Assembly (NCBI GenBank): GCA_036522515.1
Contig: DATDFQ010000015.1
Span: 1-64,000, forward strand
Direction of reading: 5' to 3'
Source: Bacteroidota bacterium
GTDB taxonomy: Bacteria > Bacteroidota > Ignavibacteria > UBA10030 > SZUA-254
DNA: 64,000 bases
The notes below the pieces were generated by a model. It was not told the DNA's origin, did not search any database, and saw nothing but the letters and a program-made list of their open reading frames with translations. This document shows, one piece after another, positions 51,201 through 58,731 of this stretch. Made by a program: the position numbers and the translations under genes. How positions within the stretch are numbered: position 1 is the first letter of the stretch; each line of letters begins with the position of its first letter.

Positions 51201-52609
51201 ACCTGAATATTAACGCCGTGAAGGACAGCGGCGAGGCGGGGATTCAGGCCTGGGTGATGCACCTTTCAGGTCCGGTCTCCCGCAGCGCGTCCACGGACAG
51301 CGCAGGCAATTATACGTTCACCGGCCTCCCCCCGGGGACCTACTCGGTGAGCGAGACGGTCGAGGTGGGATGGGCTCAGACTCTCCCCCTGGCGAACGCT
51401 CCCTATGCCGTTGCCCTGAGGAGCGGGCTCGATACCTCGGGTTTCCTGTTCGGGAACCATTTTTCCGCCGACAAGATTTACGGCGTCCTCGACGGCTGGA
51501 ACCTCCTCTCGCTTCCCCGTCAGGCCGCGGATCGCCTGAAGCGTTCCGTCTATCCTTCCGCGATCTCCAACGCCTTCGCCTATGCGGGGGCCTACCAGAG
51601 GATCGATACGCTTGCGACCGGGCCCGGTTACTGGCTGAAATTCCCGACGATTCAGAATATCTTCATCGACGGCGCCCCCGTAACGGCAGACACGATCGGC
51701 CTGGCATCGGGCTGGAATATCGTCGGAGCGCTTACGAACTCCGTGCCGGTGAGCGGGATCGGGCAAAATCCTCCCGGGATCGTCACGTCGAATTACTTTT
51801 CGTACGGCGGCCTCGGATATCAGATCGCAGACTCTCTCGTTCCGCACCACGGGTACTGGGTGAGGACGAAGGCCAGCGGCCAGCTCATCCTTGCCGCAGG
51901 ACCCGCGGCCGGGGTTGCCTCCCGGGACGCCACGGGGATTCACACCGCCTCCGCATCCATCCCGCGGAAGGGGATTGTCACGTTCACGGATGCGAAGGGC
52001 CGGGCCGGCATCCTCTATGTCGATTGCGGAGAGCCGTCAGATCCGGAGGCGAGGTTCTTCGATCTCCCGCCGGTGCCGCCGGATGGCGCCTACGACGTCC
52101 GCTATGCCACGGGGAGCCAGCTCGCGAGTTGCGGGAGCGGTTATGCGAGGGAGTTTGTCATATTGATTTCTTCCGCATCCTATCCCCTCCGGATCGATTG
52201 GGACCTGAACAACCAGCCGGTTGGCGCGACCCTGGTCGTCGATCAACGGGAGATCCCCATGAGGGGGTCCGGATCGATCGGCATCGGGGATCCTCCTTCA
52301 AGAGTGGGGCTCCGGCTCGGCGCGGCCGCGAAGGCGGAGCTGCCCGTACGCTTTTCACTCGGCCAGAATTATCCGAATCCGTTCAATCCGGTGACGACGG
52401 TTTCATTCGACGTCGGCCAATCTTCACCGGTCACGCTCAAAATCTACGACCTGCTCGGGAGAGAAATCCAGACGCTCGTCGACGAGGTCCGGGAGAGGGG
52501 TTCCTACCGGGTCGATTGGGACGCCTCCGCGTTCCCGAGCGGAGTCTATACCTACCGTTTGCGGGCGGGGGGATTTGTGGCGGTGAAGAAAATGTTGCTG
52601 ATCCGATAA
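48296..52609 (+). CDS. T9SS-exported BNR propeller protein with three SdrD-like repeats
   Basis: A 1437-residue exported protein, ATGA-coupled to the protease. After a signal peptide (FMAGLHLLLLSPPAAQP) comes a propeller of ~650 residues with many Asp boxes (STNSGSSWS, STDGGASWN, TSDAGSNWS, STNSGASWTD, SENGGSSWN); ASGGLWKS is shared with the 2432 protein. From ~760 three SdrD-B-like repeats (GMKFQDINGNGVKELPDTGLAG, GTVYEDLNGDSAKGGAEQGL, GLKFNDLNINAVKDSGEAGI) lead to the common SGWN-type module (~1064-1345) and a T9SS sorting domain (LGQNYPNPFNPVTT). Likely a surface or adhesion protein; it may be the substrate or partner of the protease, which is inference from coupling only. Confidence 0.9.
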   Translation: MRDLYRFFRFMAGLHLLLLSPPAAQPWRANIAENETNFYKIREAFNKYWSAGHFDIRGPEERKPWIPFKRWEWFMEPRVYPTGELPSPGILQKTMKRYRAGLSVQAPQAGNWTQLGPAVIPSNGGGEGRVNVIAFDPSNPATIWAGTASGGLWKSTNSGSSWSTGTDQFGTLGISSIAFDPTNSGTMYVATGDADGLDTYSMGVLKSTDGGASWNATGLSWTTSMGYSIYSIIADPADPNILLAAGRQGIFRTSDAGSNWSIVASGNFKDLEVDPSDPAVWYAARYSYGIYKSTNTGASFTQLTSGLPTSGFYRVAVALAPSQSSTLYALYVNANSGFYGLYASTNSGANWSLQSNSPQILSWDTSGPNDGQGFYDLVLQVAPDNPSTVYVGGINLWRSTSGGTSWTWLTNWYTGTPRPYIHADQHAFAFLPGVPSTLFAGNDGGIFLSTNSGASWTDRSAGIAATQFYRLGGSATNPNRILAGAQDNGTDRYLTGAWTQVLGGDGMEAIVDYSNENIGYGEYYYGDIYKSMNGGSSFTSIAGGIPDTGGWVTPFVINPLNPKSLYVAEDGVYKTTNRGSSWTTLKSSLGGTPLVSLTIGVSDTNTLYAATGSHVWVSGNGGTVWSEITSGLPTASAAVTYLAADPSNAAIAYATFSGYGNQKVYRTTNSGSSWTNRSTGLPAIPVNCITINSAVPSQLYAGTDAGVYYSENGGSSWNPFSSGLPDVIVNELEIQQSAQKLRAATYGRGLWETPLALQVVGSISGMKFQDINGNGVKELPDTGLAGWTISITFASPPNTVTTTTDPAGIYTFQGLDPGIYTVTEVAQAGWTQTFPVSPNLYTINLNPGSDTSGFDFGNFLQPASVSGTVYEDLNGDSAKGGAEQGLPNWRVKISGGANDSVLTDSAGNYSFSNLAPGSYTVSEALQAGWHRTQPAAGSYTVSLSGGSNLTGKDFGNYRFGSIGGLKFNDLNINAVKDSGEAGIQAWVMHLSGPVSRSASTDSAGNYTFTGLPPGTYSVSETVEVGWAQTLPLANAPYAVALRSGLDTSGFLFGNHFSADKIYGVLDGWNLLSLPRQAADRLKRSVYPSAISNAFAYAGAYQRIDTLATGPGYWLKFPTIQNIFIDGAPVTADTIGLASGWNIVGALTNSVPVSGIGQNPPGIVTSNYFSYGGLGYQIADSLVPHHGYWVRTKASGQLILAAGPAAGVASRDATGIHTASASIPRKGIVTFTDAKGRAGILYVDCGEPSDPEARFFDLPPVPPDGAYDVRYATGSQLASCGSGYAREFVILISSASYPLRIDWDLNNQPVGATLVVDQREIPMRGSGSIGIGDPPSRVGLRLGAAAKAELPVRFSLGQNYPNPFNPVTTVSFDVGQSSPVTLKIYDLLGREIQTLVDEVRERGSYRVDWDASAFPSGVYTYRLRAGGFVAVKKMLLIR

Positions 52610-52628
52610 CCACCGCCGCCTCGGCGTC

Positions 52629-52883
52629 GGTAGCCGCAGCCTTCAGGCTGCGTTCACCGTAACGCGACCTAAAGGTCGCGCCTACCAAAAAATACAAAGC
52701 CGATCCGCCATACAATGACGGGCCGGCTTTCTCTTAATTGATCCTCCGAACTGCCGCGTCGCAAGCAACAACCCGCGACCTAAAGGTCGCGGCTACCGAG
52801 GCCTCTGCCGTCATCGCTTTGGTAGCCGCTTTGGTAGCCGCAGCCTTCAGGCTGCGGTCCGCGACCGAAAGGTCGCGGATACC
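52629..52883. repeat. cluster of five family B hairpins
   Basis: Copies at 52629-52652, 52663-52686, 52774-52797, 52833-52857 and 52860-52883. Each is a short palindrome of the GCAGCCT/AGGCTGC or GCGACCT/AGGTCGC type, flanked on one side by GGTAGCC or GGCTACC, and copies occur in both orientations. They fill most of the 286-base gap between the T9SS gene and the aminotransferase gene. Confidence 0.85.
52696..52735 (+). terminator. possible terminator after the second T9SS operon
   Basis: AAAGCCG (52696-52702) pairs with CGGCTTT (52724-52730), followed by CTCTT. The loop is long and the T-run weak. Confidence 0.4.
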
Positions 52884-52895
52884 GTTTCCTCTGCA

Positions 52896-54296
52896 TCATT
52901 TCATCTCGTGCAACGACTTCCTGAGGATTTCAATCCCCTCGTCGAGCTCGTGGAATTGAATCGTAAGGGGCGGGCGGAAACGCATCGACCTCTCCCCGCT
53001 TCCGAGTATGATCAACCCTTTTTCGAACGCCTTGTTCCTGAGCGCCGCGCGATCCCCGGCGGTCCGGACGTCGATCGCGCAGAAGAGCCCTCGTCCCCTC
53101 GCGTTGCTCAGGAGCGACGGAAACTCCGACTGAAGCTCCCGGAGCCGGTCCTGGAGGTATGACCCGGCGACATCGGCGTGCTCTACCAGACGATCCTCCT
53201 GGATGATCTCGAGATACCTCTGCGAGCGGACCATGTCGGTCAGGTTTCCGCCCCAGGTGGAGTTCAGGCGGCTCGCAACCGCGAAGACGTTTTCCGGGAC
53301 TTCGTCGATCCTGTTGCCGCACATGAAGCCGCAGACCTGGACCTTCTTCCCGAACACGATCATGTCCGGCTGGACGAAGTGCTCCGAAGCCCACATCCTT
53401 CCCGTTAAGCCGACCCCTGTCTGGACTTCGTCGAAGATGAGCATGATGTCGTTTTCATCGGCGACGGCCCGGAGCCCGGCGAGAAACTCCTTCCGGAAAT
53501 GATTGTCGCCTCCTTCGCCCTGGATCGGCTCGATGATGATCGCCGCGATATCGTCTTTATGATTGAGTATGGCGTCCTTGATCTGACCGAGGGCCTGCGC
53601 TTCCGCCGCCATGACCGCCTTCAGGTTTTCCTCGTTGAGGGGGAACCGGACGGCGGGGTTCAGCACGCGCGGCCACTTGAATTTCGGAAAGTAATCGGTC
53701 TTCACGGGATCGGTGTTCGTGAGGGAGAGCGTGTAACCCGACCGGCCGTGGAACGCCCTCTGGAAGTGGAGCACCTGGGTGCCCCGCTCTTCCTTGTAGC
53801 CCTTCAGGAAATTCTTCCGGATCTTCCAGTCGAAGGCGGCCTTCAGCGCGTTCTCGACCGCGAGCGCCCCTCCTTCGATGAGGAAGAGGTGGGGCAATCC
53901 CTCCGGCATGGCGATGCGCGAGAACGTCTCAACGAACTCCGCCATTTCGACCGTCATGACGTCGGAACAGGTCGGTTTGTTCAACGCGACGGCGGCGAGC
54001 TTCTCCCGGAATTCCGGGGTTTGCATCTTCGGGTGGTTGAGGCCGATCGGCACGGACGCGACGAAGGTAAAAAAATCGAGGTACCGCCCCCGGCGGGTGG
54101 AATCATAAATGTACGCGCCCTGGCTCTGTTCGATGTCGACCACGAGGTCGAGCGCGTCGACGAGCATGTGCCGGGCGATGGTCTCCCGGACGTCCAAGGG
54201 ATCGACATGGACGAACTGCGCTTCGAGGCTGCGCGCCGGAGCAAAACCAGCGCTCGCCGCCGGCGTAACGCTTCTGGTGGAGGTTTTCTGGATCAT
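52896..54296 (-). CDS. lat: L-lysine 6-transaminase
   Basis: A 466-residue class III PLP aminotransferase converting lysine plus 2-oxoglutarate to 2-aminoadipate 6-semialdehyde (cyclising to piperideine-6-carboxylate). Seen: LFLIEGGALAVENALKAAFDWK, FHGRSGYTLSLTNTDPVKTDYFPKF, IIIEPIQGEGGDNHF, LIFDEVQTGVG with Asp289, and the PLP lysine Lys317 in VFGKKVQVCGF, the pattern of Lat rather than ornithine or GABA enzymes. ATG 54296 has an AAAGG site. It has its own promoter and a 170-base leader with an attenuator-like hairpin. The aldehyde dehydrogenase encoded just upstream may take the next step. Confidence 0.92.
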   Translation of the reverse strand: MIQKTSTRSVTPAASAGFAPARSLEAQFVHVDPLDVRETIARHMLVDALDLVVDIEQSQGAYIYDSTRRGRYLDFFTFVASVPIGLNHPKMQTPEFREKLAAVALNKPTCSDVMTVEMAEFVETFSRIAMPEGLPHLFLIEGGALAVENALKAAFDWKIRKNFLKGYKEERGTQVLHFQRAFHGRSGYTLSLTNTDPVKTDYFPKFKWPRVLNPAVRFPLNEENLKAVMAAEAQALGQIKDAILNHKDDIAAIIIEPIQGEGGDNHFRKEFLAGLRAVADENDIMLIFDEVQTGVGLTGRMWASEHFVQPDMIVFGKKVQVCGFMCGNRIDEVPENVFAVASRLNSTWGGNLTDMVRSQRYLEIIQEDRLVEHADVAGSYLQDRLRELQSEFPSLLSNARGRGLFCAIDVRTAGDRAALRNKAFEKGLIILGSGERSMRFRPPLTIQFHELDEGIEILRKSLHEMK

Positions 54297-54324
54297 AGAG
54301 CACCTTTCAGGTTAAAGTTCTGAG

Positions 54325-54352
54325 AAAAAAGAGCGTAAGAAAACTACGGCTC
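54325..54352 (-). terminator. attenuator-like hairpin in the lat leader
   Basis: On the minus strand GAGCCGTAG-TTTT-CTTACGCTC can pair as an eight-base-pair stem with one bulged C, followed directly by six T. It lies between the small leader ORF and lat, so it could terminate the leader transcript or regulate read-through. Confidence 0.5.
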
Positions 54353-54360
54353 TCCGGCTC

Positions 54361-54468
54361 TCAGAAGAATTCCTGGTGCTCGTAGAGGGATAGGATGTAG
54401 GGTCTTCCGGGGATGGGTGAGCAGAAATGCGTCGCCCTGGGGAATATGTCGCTCCGGAAGTTCTTCAT
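54361..54468 (-). CDS. candidate 35-residue leader ORF upstream of lat
   Basis: ATG 54468 to TGA 54361 encodes a 35-residue peptide beginning MKNFRSDIFPRATHFC and ending SLYEHQEFF. The start codon lies five bases after a TATATT box, the same spacing as nadE, implying a leaderless message. About 80% of its codons end in G or C, like the neighbouring real genes and unlike the AT-richer flanks. There is one lysine only, so it is not an obvious lysine-rich attenuator peptide. I recognise no family. Alternatives: a non-coding leader with a chance open frame. Confidence 0.4.
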   Translation of the reverse strand: MKNFRSDIFPRATHFCSPIPGRPYILSLYEHQEFF

Positions 54469-54473
54469 GCCGC

Positions 54474-54502
54474 AATATACCGAATTTTTCGATTTAGGTC
54501 AA
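54474..54502 (-). promoter_or_regulatory. sigma70-type promoter of the lat leader and lat
   Basis: Minus strand TTGACC (54502-54497), 17 bases, TATATT (54479-54474). The spacer is AT-rich. Confidence 0.6.
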
Positions 54503-54580
54503 TGCCCTGGGGCACAGAGCGGTCAAACTGCTCAGGAAATAACAGAATTCGGGTTTTTGGCGGCGGTTTACATGGCATTC

Positions 54581-54688
54581 TCGTTCCCACGCTCTGCGTG
54601 GGAACGCATATTGCGGCGCTCTGCGCCGCATCCAGGCTGGGACGCGGAGCGTCCCAAATACGACGCTCCCACGGAGACCGTGGGAGCG
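54581..54688. repeat. composite array of four palindromic hairpins (family C), inverted copy
   Basis: CGTTCCCAC/GTGGGAACG, TGCGGCGC/GCGCCGCA, GGGACGC/GCGTCCC and CGCTCCCAC/GTGGGAGCG follow each other. Unit order and linkers match the reverse complement of 6900-7003. A family B copy follows at 54712-54736. Confidence 0.8.
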
Positions 54689-54711
54689 AGATAGCGATGG
54701 TGTCGGGGCCT

Positions 54712-54736
54712 CGGTAGCCGCGACCTTCAGGCCGCG
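54712..54736. repeat. family B hairpin with an imperfect stem
   Basis: CGGTAGCCGCGACCTTCAGG and then CCGCG: the stem GCGACCT/AGGCCGC has one A-C mismatch, a step between the GCGACCT/AGGTCGC and fully paired variants seen elsewhere. It ends two bases before the aldehyde dehydrogenase stop. Confidence 0.7.
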
Positions 54737-54737
54737 T

Positions 54738-56222
54738 TCATACATCGTCGATCTGGGCGCGCTGGAGCTTGCCGCTATAGTCGACGTACACCGCCTTCCA
54801 CTCCGTAAAGATGTCGAACGCGGTCCATCCCCCCTCGCGGTGTCCGTTTCCCGTCCCCTTGACGCCGCCAAACGGCATGTGAGCTTCCGCCCCGATCGTG
54901 GGAGCATTGACATAGGTGATTCCGGCGCGAAGGTCGCGGATCGCGCGGTAGGCGTTGTTGATGTTCTGCGTGTAGATGGACGACGAGAGGCCGTAGTCGA
55001 TGTCGTTCGAGAGACGGATCGCTTCTTCGAGCGATTTCACCTTCAGGATCGACAGGACGGGCCCGAAGATCTCTTCCCTCGCCACGCGCATCGCGGGCAT
55101 CACGCCCGAGAGGATGGTCGGCTTGAAGAACCAGCCTTCTTCGCAGCCGCCCGAGCTCTCCCTCGAGCCGCCCAGCCGCAGTTCCGCTCCCTCCGATGTT
55201 CCGATCCCGACATACTTCTCGACCGTGCGGAGTTGCTGCTCGTTGATCAGCGGGCCCACATCGGCGTTTCCGTTCGATCCGTCCCCGACCCGGAGCTTCC
55301 CGGCTTTTCCGATCAGCATCCCGAGGAATTTCTCATGGACCGCCTCGTGGACGATCAGGCGGGAGGTCGCGGTGCACCTCTGGCCCGTCGTGCCGAAGGC
55401 GCCCCAGAGGACCCCCTCCAGGGCAAGGTCGAGGTCGGCGTCATCCATCACGATCTGGGCGTTCTTCCCTCCCATTTCAAGCGCGACCCGCTTCCCGGTC
55501 CTGCCGCATGTCTCGGCGATTTTCCTCCCCACCTCGGTCGATCCCGTAAAACTGATCAGATCGACACCGGGATGCTCGACCAGAGGCGCTCCCGCGCCGG
55601 GCCCATGCCCGTGCACAAGGTTCAGGACGCCCGGCGGGAGCCCGGCTTCCGTCAGGAGTTCGACGAGAGTCGTCGCAGTCGCGGGGGTGTCTTCGGCGGG
55701 CTTGAAGACGATCGTGTTGCCGGAGACGAGCGCGGGGAAGATTTTCCAGGTCGGAATCGCCATGGGGAAATTCCACGGCGTGATCAGGCCGCAGACCCCG
55801 ACCGGCATCCGCACGGCCATGTTGAATTTGTTCGATAACTCCGAGGGGGCGATGACTCCGAACAGCCGGCGGCCTTCGCTCGCCGCGTAGTAGGCCGTGT
55901 CGATTCCTTCCTGGACGTCGCCCCGGGCCTCTTGGAGGACCTTTCCCATCTCGCGCGTCATTTCCCGCGCGATCGCCTCCTTGCGGGCCGTCATCAGATC
56001 CCCCGCCTTTCGGACGATCTCACCGCGCCCGGGTGCGGGCATCAGGCGCCACGATTCTAACGCCTCCTTCGCAGCCCGGACCGCCCGGTCCACATCCTCC
56101 GCGGAGGAATCCGGAAACGTCCCCACGAGATCGGACCACCGGGCGGGGTTCCTGTCCTCGAATGTCTTGCGTGAGGCGGCATCCGCCCATTTGCCCGCGA
56201 TATAGTTCCTGTATTCTTTCAT
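54738..56222 (-). CDS. NAD(P)-dependent aldehyde dehydrogenase
   Basis: A 494-residue ALDH-superfamily enzyme from ATG 56222 (ATGA overlap with purB); the long upstream open frame overlaps purB and is spurious. Active-site residues seen: Asn151 (TPWNFPMAIPTWK), Glu249 (LEMGGKN) and Cys283 (GQRCTATSR), with the cofactor motif FTGSTEVGRKI. The substrate is not determined by sequence. Proximity to lysine 6-aminotransferase suggests oxidation of 2-aminoadipate 6-semialdehyde to 2-aminoadipate, but its motifs look closer to succinate/ketoglutarate semialdehyde dehydrogenases than to ALDH7, so this is tentative. Last gene of the plsY operon. Confidence 0.88.
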   Translation of the reverse strand: MKEYRNYIAGKWADAASRKTFEDRNPARWSDLVGTFPDSSAEDVDRAVRAAKEALESWRLMPAPGRGEIVRKAGDLMTARKEAIAREMTREMGKVLQEARGDVQEGIDTAYYAASEGRRLFGVIAPSELSNKFNMAVRMPVGVCGLITPWNFPMAIPTWKIFPALVSGNTIVFKPAEDTPATATTLVELLTEAGLPPGVLNLVHGHGPGAGAPLVEHPGVDLISFTGSTEVGRKIAETCGRTGKRVALEMGGKNAQIVMDDADLDLALEGVLWGAFGTTGQRCTATSRLIVHEAVHEKFLGMLIGKAGKLRVGDGSNGNADVGPLINEQQLRTVEKYVGIGTSEGAELRLGGSRESSGGCEEGWFFKPTILSGVMPAMRVAREEIFGPVLSILKVKSLEEAIRLSNDIDYGLSSSIYTQNINNAYRAIRDLRAGITYVNAPTIGAEAHMPFGGVKGTGNGHREGGWTAFDIFTEWKAVYVDYSGKLQRAQIDDV

Positions 56223-57514
56223 GCTAGCCCCACCCGAGTGAAAATGTGATCGACATGCCTGATGCTCCTTTTCAGGTCGAACAGTTTCTCCAGCTCCCCC
56301 TTGTTCAGGACCGACGAGACGCGCTGATCCGCCCGGAGGAGATCCTTGAAGTTCCGGCCGGAGTTCCAGACCTTCATCGCATCCCCCTGCACGATCGCGT
56401 AGGCCTCCTCGCGCTTCATTCCCTTTCCCGTCAGCGCCAGGAGGACTGATTCCGAAAAAATCAGGCCCCCCGTCAGGCCGAGGTTCTTCTTCATGTTCTC
56501 CGGGTAGACGTTGAGCGTGTCCACCAGTCCCGTGATCGTCGCGATCATGTAATCGAGGAGGATGCAGCTGTCGGGTATGATGATCCGTTCGGCGGACGAA
56601 TGAGTGATGTCCCGCTCGTGCCAGAGCGCGATGCTCTCCATCGAGGCGTGGGCGTTTCCCCTCAGGACCCTGGCGAGCCCCGCCAGCCGCTCGCAGGTGA
56701 TCGGATTCCTCTTGTGGGGCATCGCCGAAGAGCCCTTCTGTCCCTTCGAGAAATGCTCCTCCACCTCCAGCACCTCGGTCCTCTGCAGGTGGCGGATCTC
56801 GGTGGCGAATTTCTCGATCGAGCCCCCGATGAGGGCGATCGTCGTGAGAAACTCCGCATGACGGTCGCGCTGCAAAATTTGCGTCGAAATCCGCGCGGGC
56901 CTCAGGCCCAGCTTGCCGCACACGAACTTCTCCACGGAGGGATCGAGATGCCCGTAGGTCCCCACCGCCCCGGAGATCTGCCCCACGGAGATCGTCGCGA
57001 GCGCACGCTCCAGCCGCTCGATGTTCCTTCCGGTCTCGTCATACCACTGGGCGAGCTTGAGGCCGAAGGTGGTCGGTTCGGCGTGGACGCCGTGCGTACG
57101 GCCGATCATGACGGTGTATTTGAATTCCCGCGCCCGCCGCGCGAGGACGCGCCGGAGTGCGCCGAGGTCCTTGAGCAGCAATTCGGCCGATTGTTTCATC
57201 TGAACCGCAAGCGCGGTGTCGAGGACGTCGGAGGAGGTCATTCCGAGGTGGACGAAGCGGGAATCCGCTCCGAGCCGGGTCGAAACGTCTGTGAGAAATG
57301 CGATGACGTCGTGCTTCACCTCCCGCTCGATCTTCAGGATCCGGTCCACGCGGAAGCCCGCCTTGTTCCTGATGCGCCTGGCGGCTTCCTTCGGCACGAC
57401 TCCGAGCCGGGCGTGGGCTTCGCACGCGAGGATCTCGATCTCGAGCCAGATGCCGAATTTGTTCTCGTCCGCCCAGACGGCGCCCATCGCCGGGCGCGTG
57501 TACCGGTCGATCAC
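56219..57514 (-). CDS. purB: adenylosuccinate lyase
   Basis: A 431-residue enzyme acting twice in purine synthesis (SAICAR to AICAR; adenylosuccinate to AMP). The GTG start (GTGA overlap with htrA) gives the canonical MIDRYTRPAMGAVW. Seen: LGMTSSDVLDTALAVQM, GRTHGVHAEPTTFGLKLA and the signature KGQKGSSAMPHKRNPI. Normal length, cytoplasmic tetramer. Its operon neighbours are unrelated in function. Confidence 0.96.
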   Translation of the reverse strand: MIDRYTRPAMGAVWADENKFGIWLEIEILACEAHARLGVVPKEAARRIRNKAGFRVDRILKIEREVKHDVIAFLTDVSTRLGADSRFVHLGMTSSDVLDTALAVQMKQSAELLLKDLGALRRVLARRAREFKYTVMIGRTHGVHAEPTTFGLKLAQWYDETGRNIERLERALATISVGQISGAVGTYGHLDPSVEKFVCGKLGLRPARISTQILQRDRHAEFLTTIALIGGSIEKFATEIRHLQRTEVLEVEEHFSKGQKGSSAMPHKRNPITCERLAGLARVLRGNAHASMESIALWHERDITHSSAERIIIPDSCILLDYMIATITGLVDTLNVYPENMKKNLGLTGGLIFSESVLLALTGKGMKREEAYAIVQGDAMKVWNSGRNFKDLLRADQRVSSVLNKGELEKLFDLKRSIRHVDHIFTRVGLA

Positions 57515-58707
57515 GAGGGCCGCCGTTCCAGCTTCAGGCTGAGCGTCAGCGTCTTCCGCTCCCTGATGATGCTCATGGTGAGAACGTCCCCCGCCTTGGC
57601 GTCGCCCACGAGCGACGCGATATTCTCCTCGTTCGCGATATGTTCCCCGTTCACGCCGACGATGATGTCTCCGACCTTGAAGCCCCCCCGCTCCGCGGGG
57701 CTGTTCCGCTTCACATCGGTGACGATGACCCCCTCCGCGCGGGCGAGCCCGAAATATTTCGCGACCCTCTCATCCACCGAGTTGACCTCGAGGCCCGTCC
57801 AGAAGTCGCGCTCGATGCGGCCGTTCTTCTTGAGCCCCGCCAGGATCCCCTTCACGCGGTTCACCGGAATGGCGAATCCAAGCCCGATATTTCCCTGGTT
57901 GGGCGTAAAAATGACCGCGTTCACTCCGATGACCTCTCCGACGGAATTCAAGAGCGGGCCGCCGCTGTTCCCCTCGTTGATCGCCGCGTCGGTCTGGATC
58001 ATTCCGCGATAGTAGCGGCCCCCTTCGACATTCAGGTTGATCCCGGTCGCGCTCACGACGCCGACCGTGACGGTGGGCTTGTCGTTGATCTCGAACAGCC
58101 CGAAGGGATTTCCCATCGCGATCACCCATTCGCCGATGATGACGTCGTCCGAATTCCCGAGCTTCACGAAGGGCAAATCCCTGCCGTCGATTTTGAGAAG
58201 CGAGATGTCGGACACAAGATCGGTCCCGATGAGCCTGGCCTTGTACTTCTGGCGGCTGGTCATCGTCACGGTGATTTCCTTCGCATTCCCCGCGACGTGG
58301 TCGTTGGTCAGGATATACCCGTCGGGGGAGATGAGAAAACCGGACCCGAGTCCCTTGACTTCCTGCTTGAGCACGCGGTTGCCGAAGTACTGCCCGAAAA
58401 ACTGGGAGAAGGGGTCGCGGTAGGAGTACTCCCGGATTTCGGTGACGTTGATGCCGACGACAGCCGGGCTGGCCGAACTCACCGCGCGGGTGATCGCGTT
58501 TCGGCGCTGGTTCGAGATGACCTCCTCGCCGCTGTCGCGCGCGGACGCCTGGTAGACCGCTCCCTCGCCGGAAACCGGCTCGCCGGGTGAAGCCGCCGAC
58601 TCCGCCGTCGCGCCTGTCTCGCGGTGTCCGACCCGGAATCCTGCCCAGAACCCGGCAAGCGCGGGGAGCGAAATGACCAGCATCAGGATCGCGATGTTTT
58701 TTCGCAT
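57511..58707 (-). CDS. HtrA/DegQ-like periplasmic serine protease with one PDZ domain
   Basis: A 398-residue protein with an N-terminal membrane anchor or signal (IAILMLVISLPALAGFWAGF). The trypsin-like triad is His137 (ILTNDHVAGN), Asp167 (SDISLLKI) and Ser248 (INEGNSGGPL). A single PDZ domain covers ~300-395 (GLARAEGVIVTDVKRNSPAERGGFKVGDIIVGVNG), making it DegS-like in layout. It degrades or senses misfolded envelope proteins. Starts 24 bases after the transketolase gene. Confidence 0.94.
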   Translation of the reverse strand: MRKNIAILMLVISLPALAGFWAGFRVGHRETGATAESAASPGEPVSGEGAVYQASARDSGEEVISNQRRNAITRAVSSASPAVVGINVTEIREYSYRDPFSQFFGQYFGNRVLKQEVKGLGSGFLISPDGYILTNDHVAGNAKEITVTMTSRQKYKARLIGTDLVSDISLLKIDGRDLPFVKLGNSDDVIIGEWVIAMGNPFGLFEINDKPTVTVGVVSATGINLNVEGGRYYRGMIQTDAAINEGNSGGPLLNSVGEVIGVNAVIFTPNQGNIGLGFAIPVNRVKGILAGLKKNGRIERDFWTGLEVNSVDERVAKYFGLARAEGVIVTDVKRNSPAERGGFKVGDIIVGVNGEHIANEENIASLVGDAKAGDVLTMSIIRERKTLTLSLKLERRPS

Positions 58708-58731
58708 GAGGGTCTCCTTCCCGGAATCAGG

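Larger units (their letters stand above)
54297..54737. other. 441-base intergenic region upstream of lat
   Basis: It contains, from high to low coordinate, a family B hairpin, the mosaic family C hairpins, a promoter firing towards lat, a candidate 35-codon ORF and a hairpin with a T-run. The individual parts are listed separately. Confidence 0.8.

Noticed and set aside
51370-52662. 430-codon plus-strand frame inside the 48296 gene
   Set aside because: Same-strand shadow of the T9SS protein gene in another frame, with no start signal or homology.
54413-54717. Two plus-strand frames of ~95 codons in the lat upstream gap
   Set aside because: They run through the hairpin repeats and encode repeat translations such as VPTLCVGT; no promoter or ribosome-binding site.
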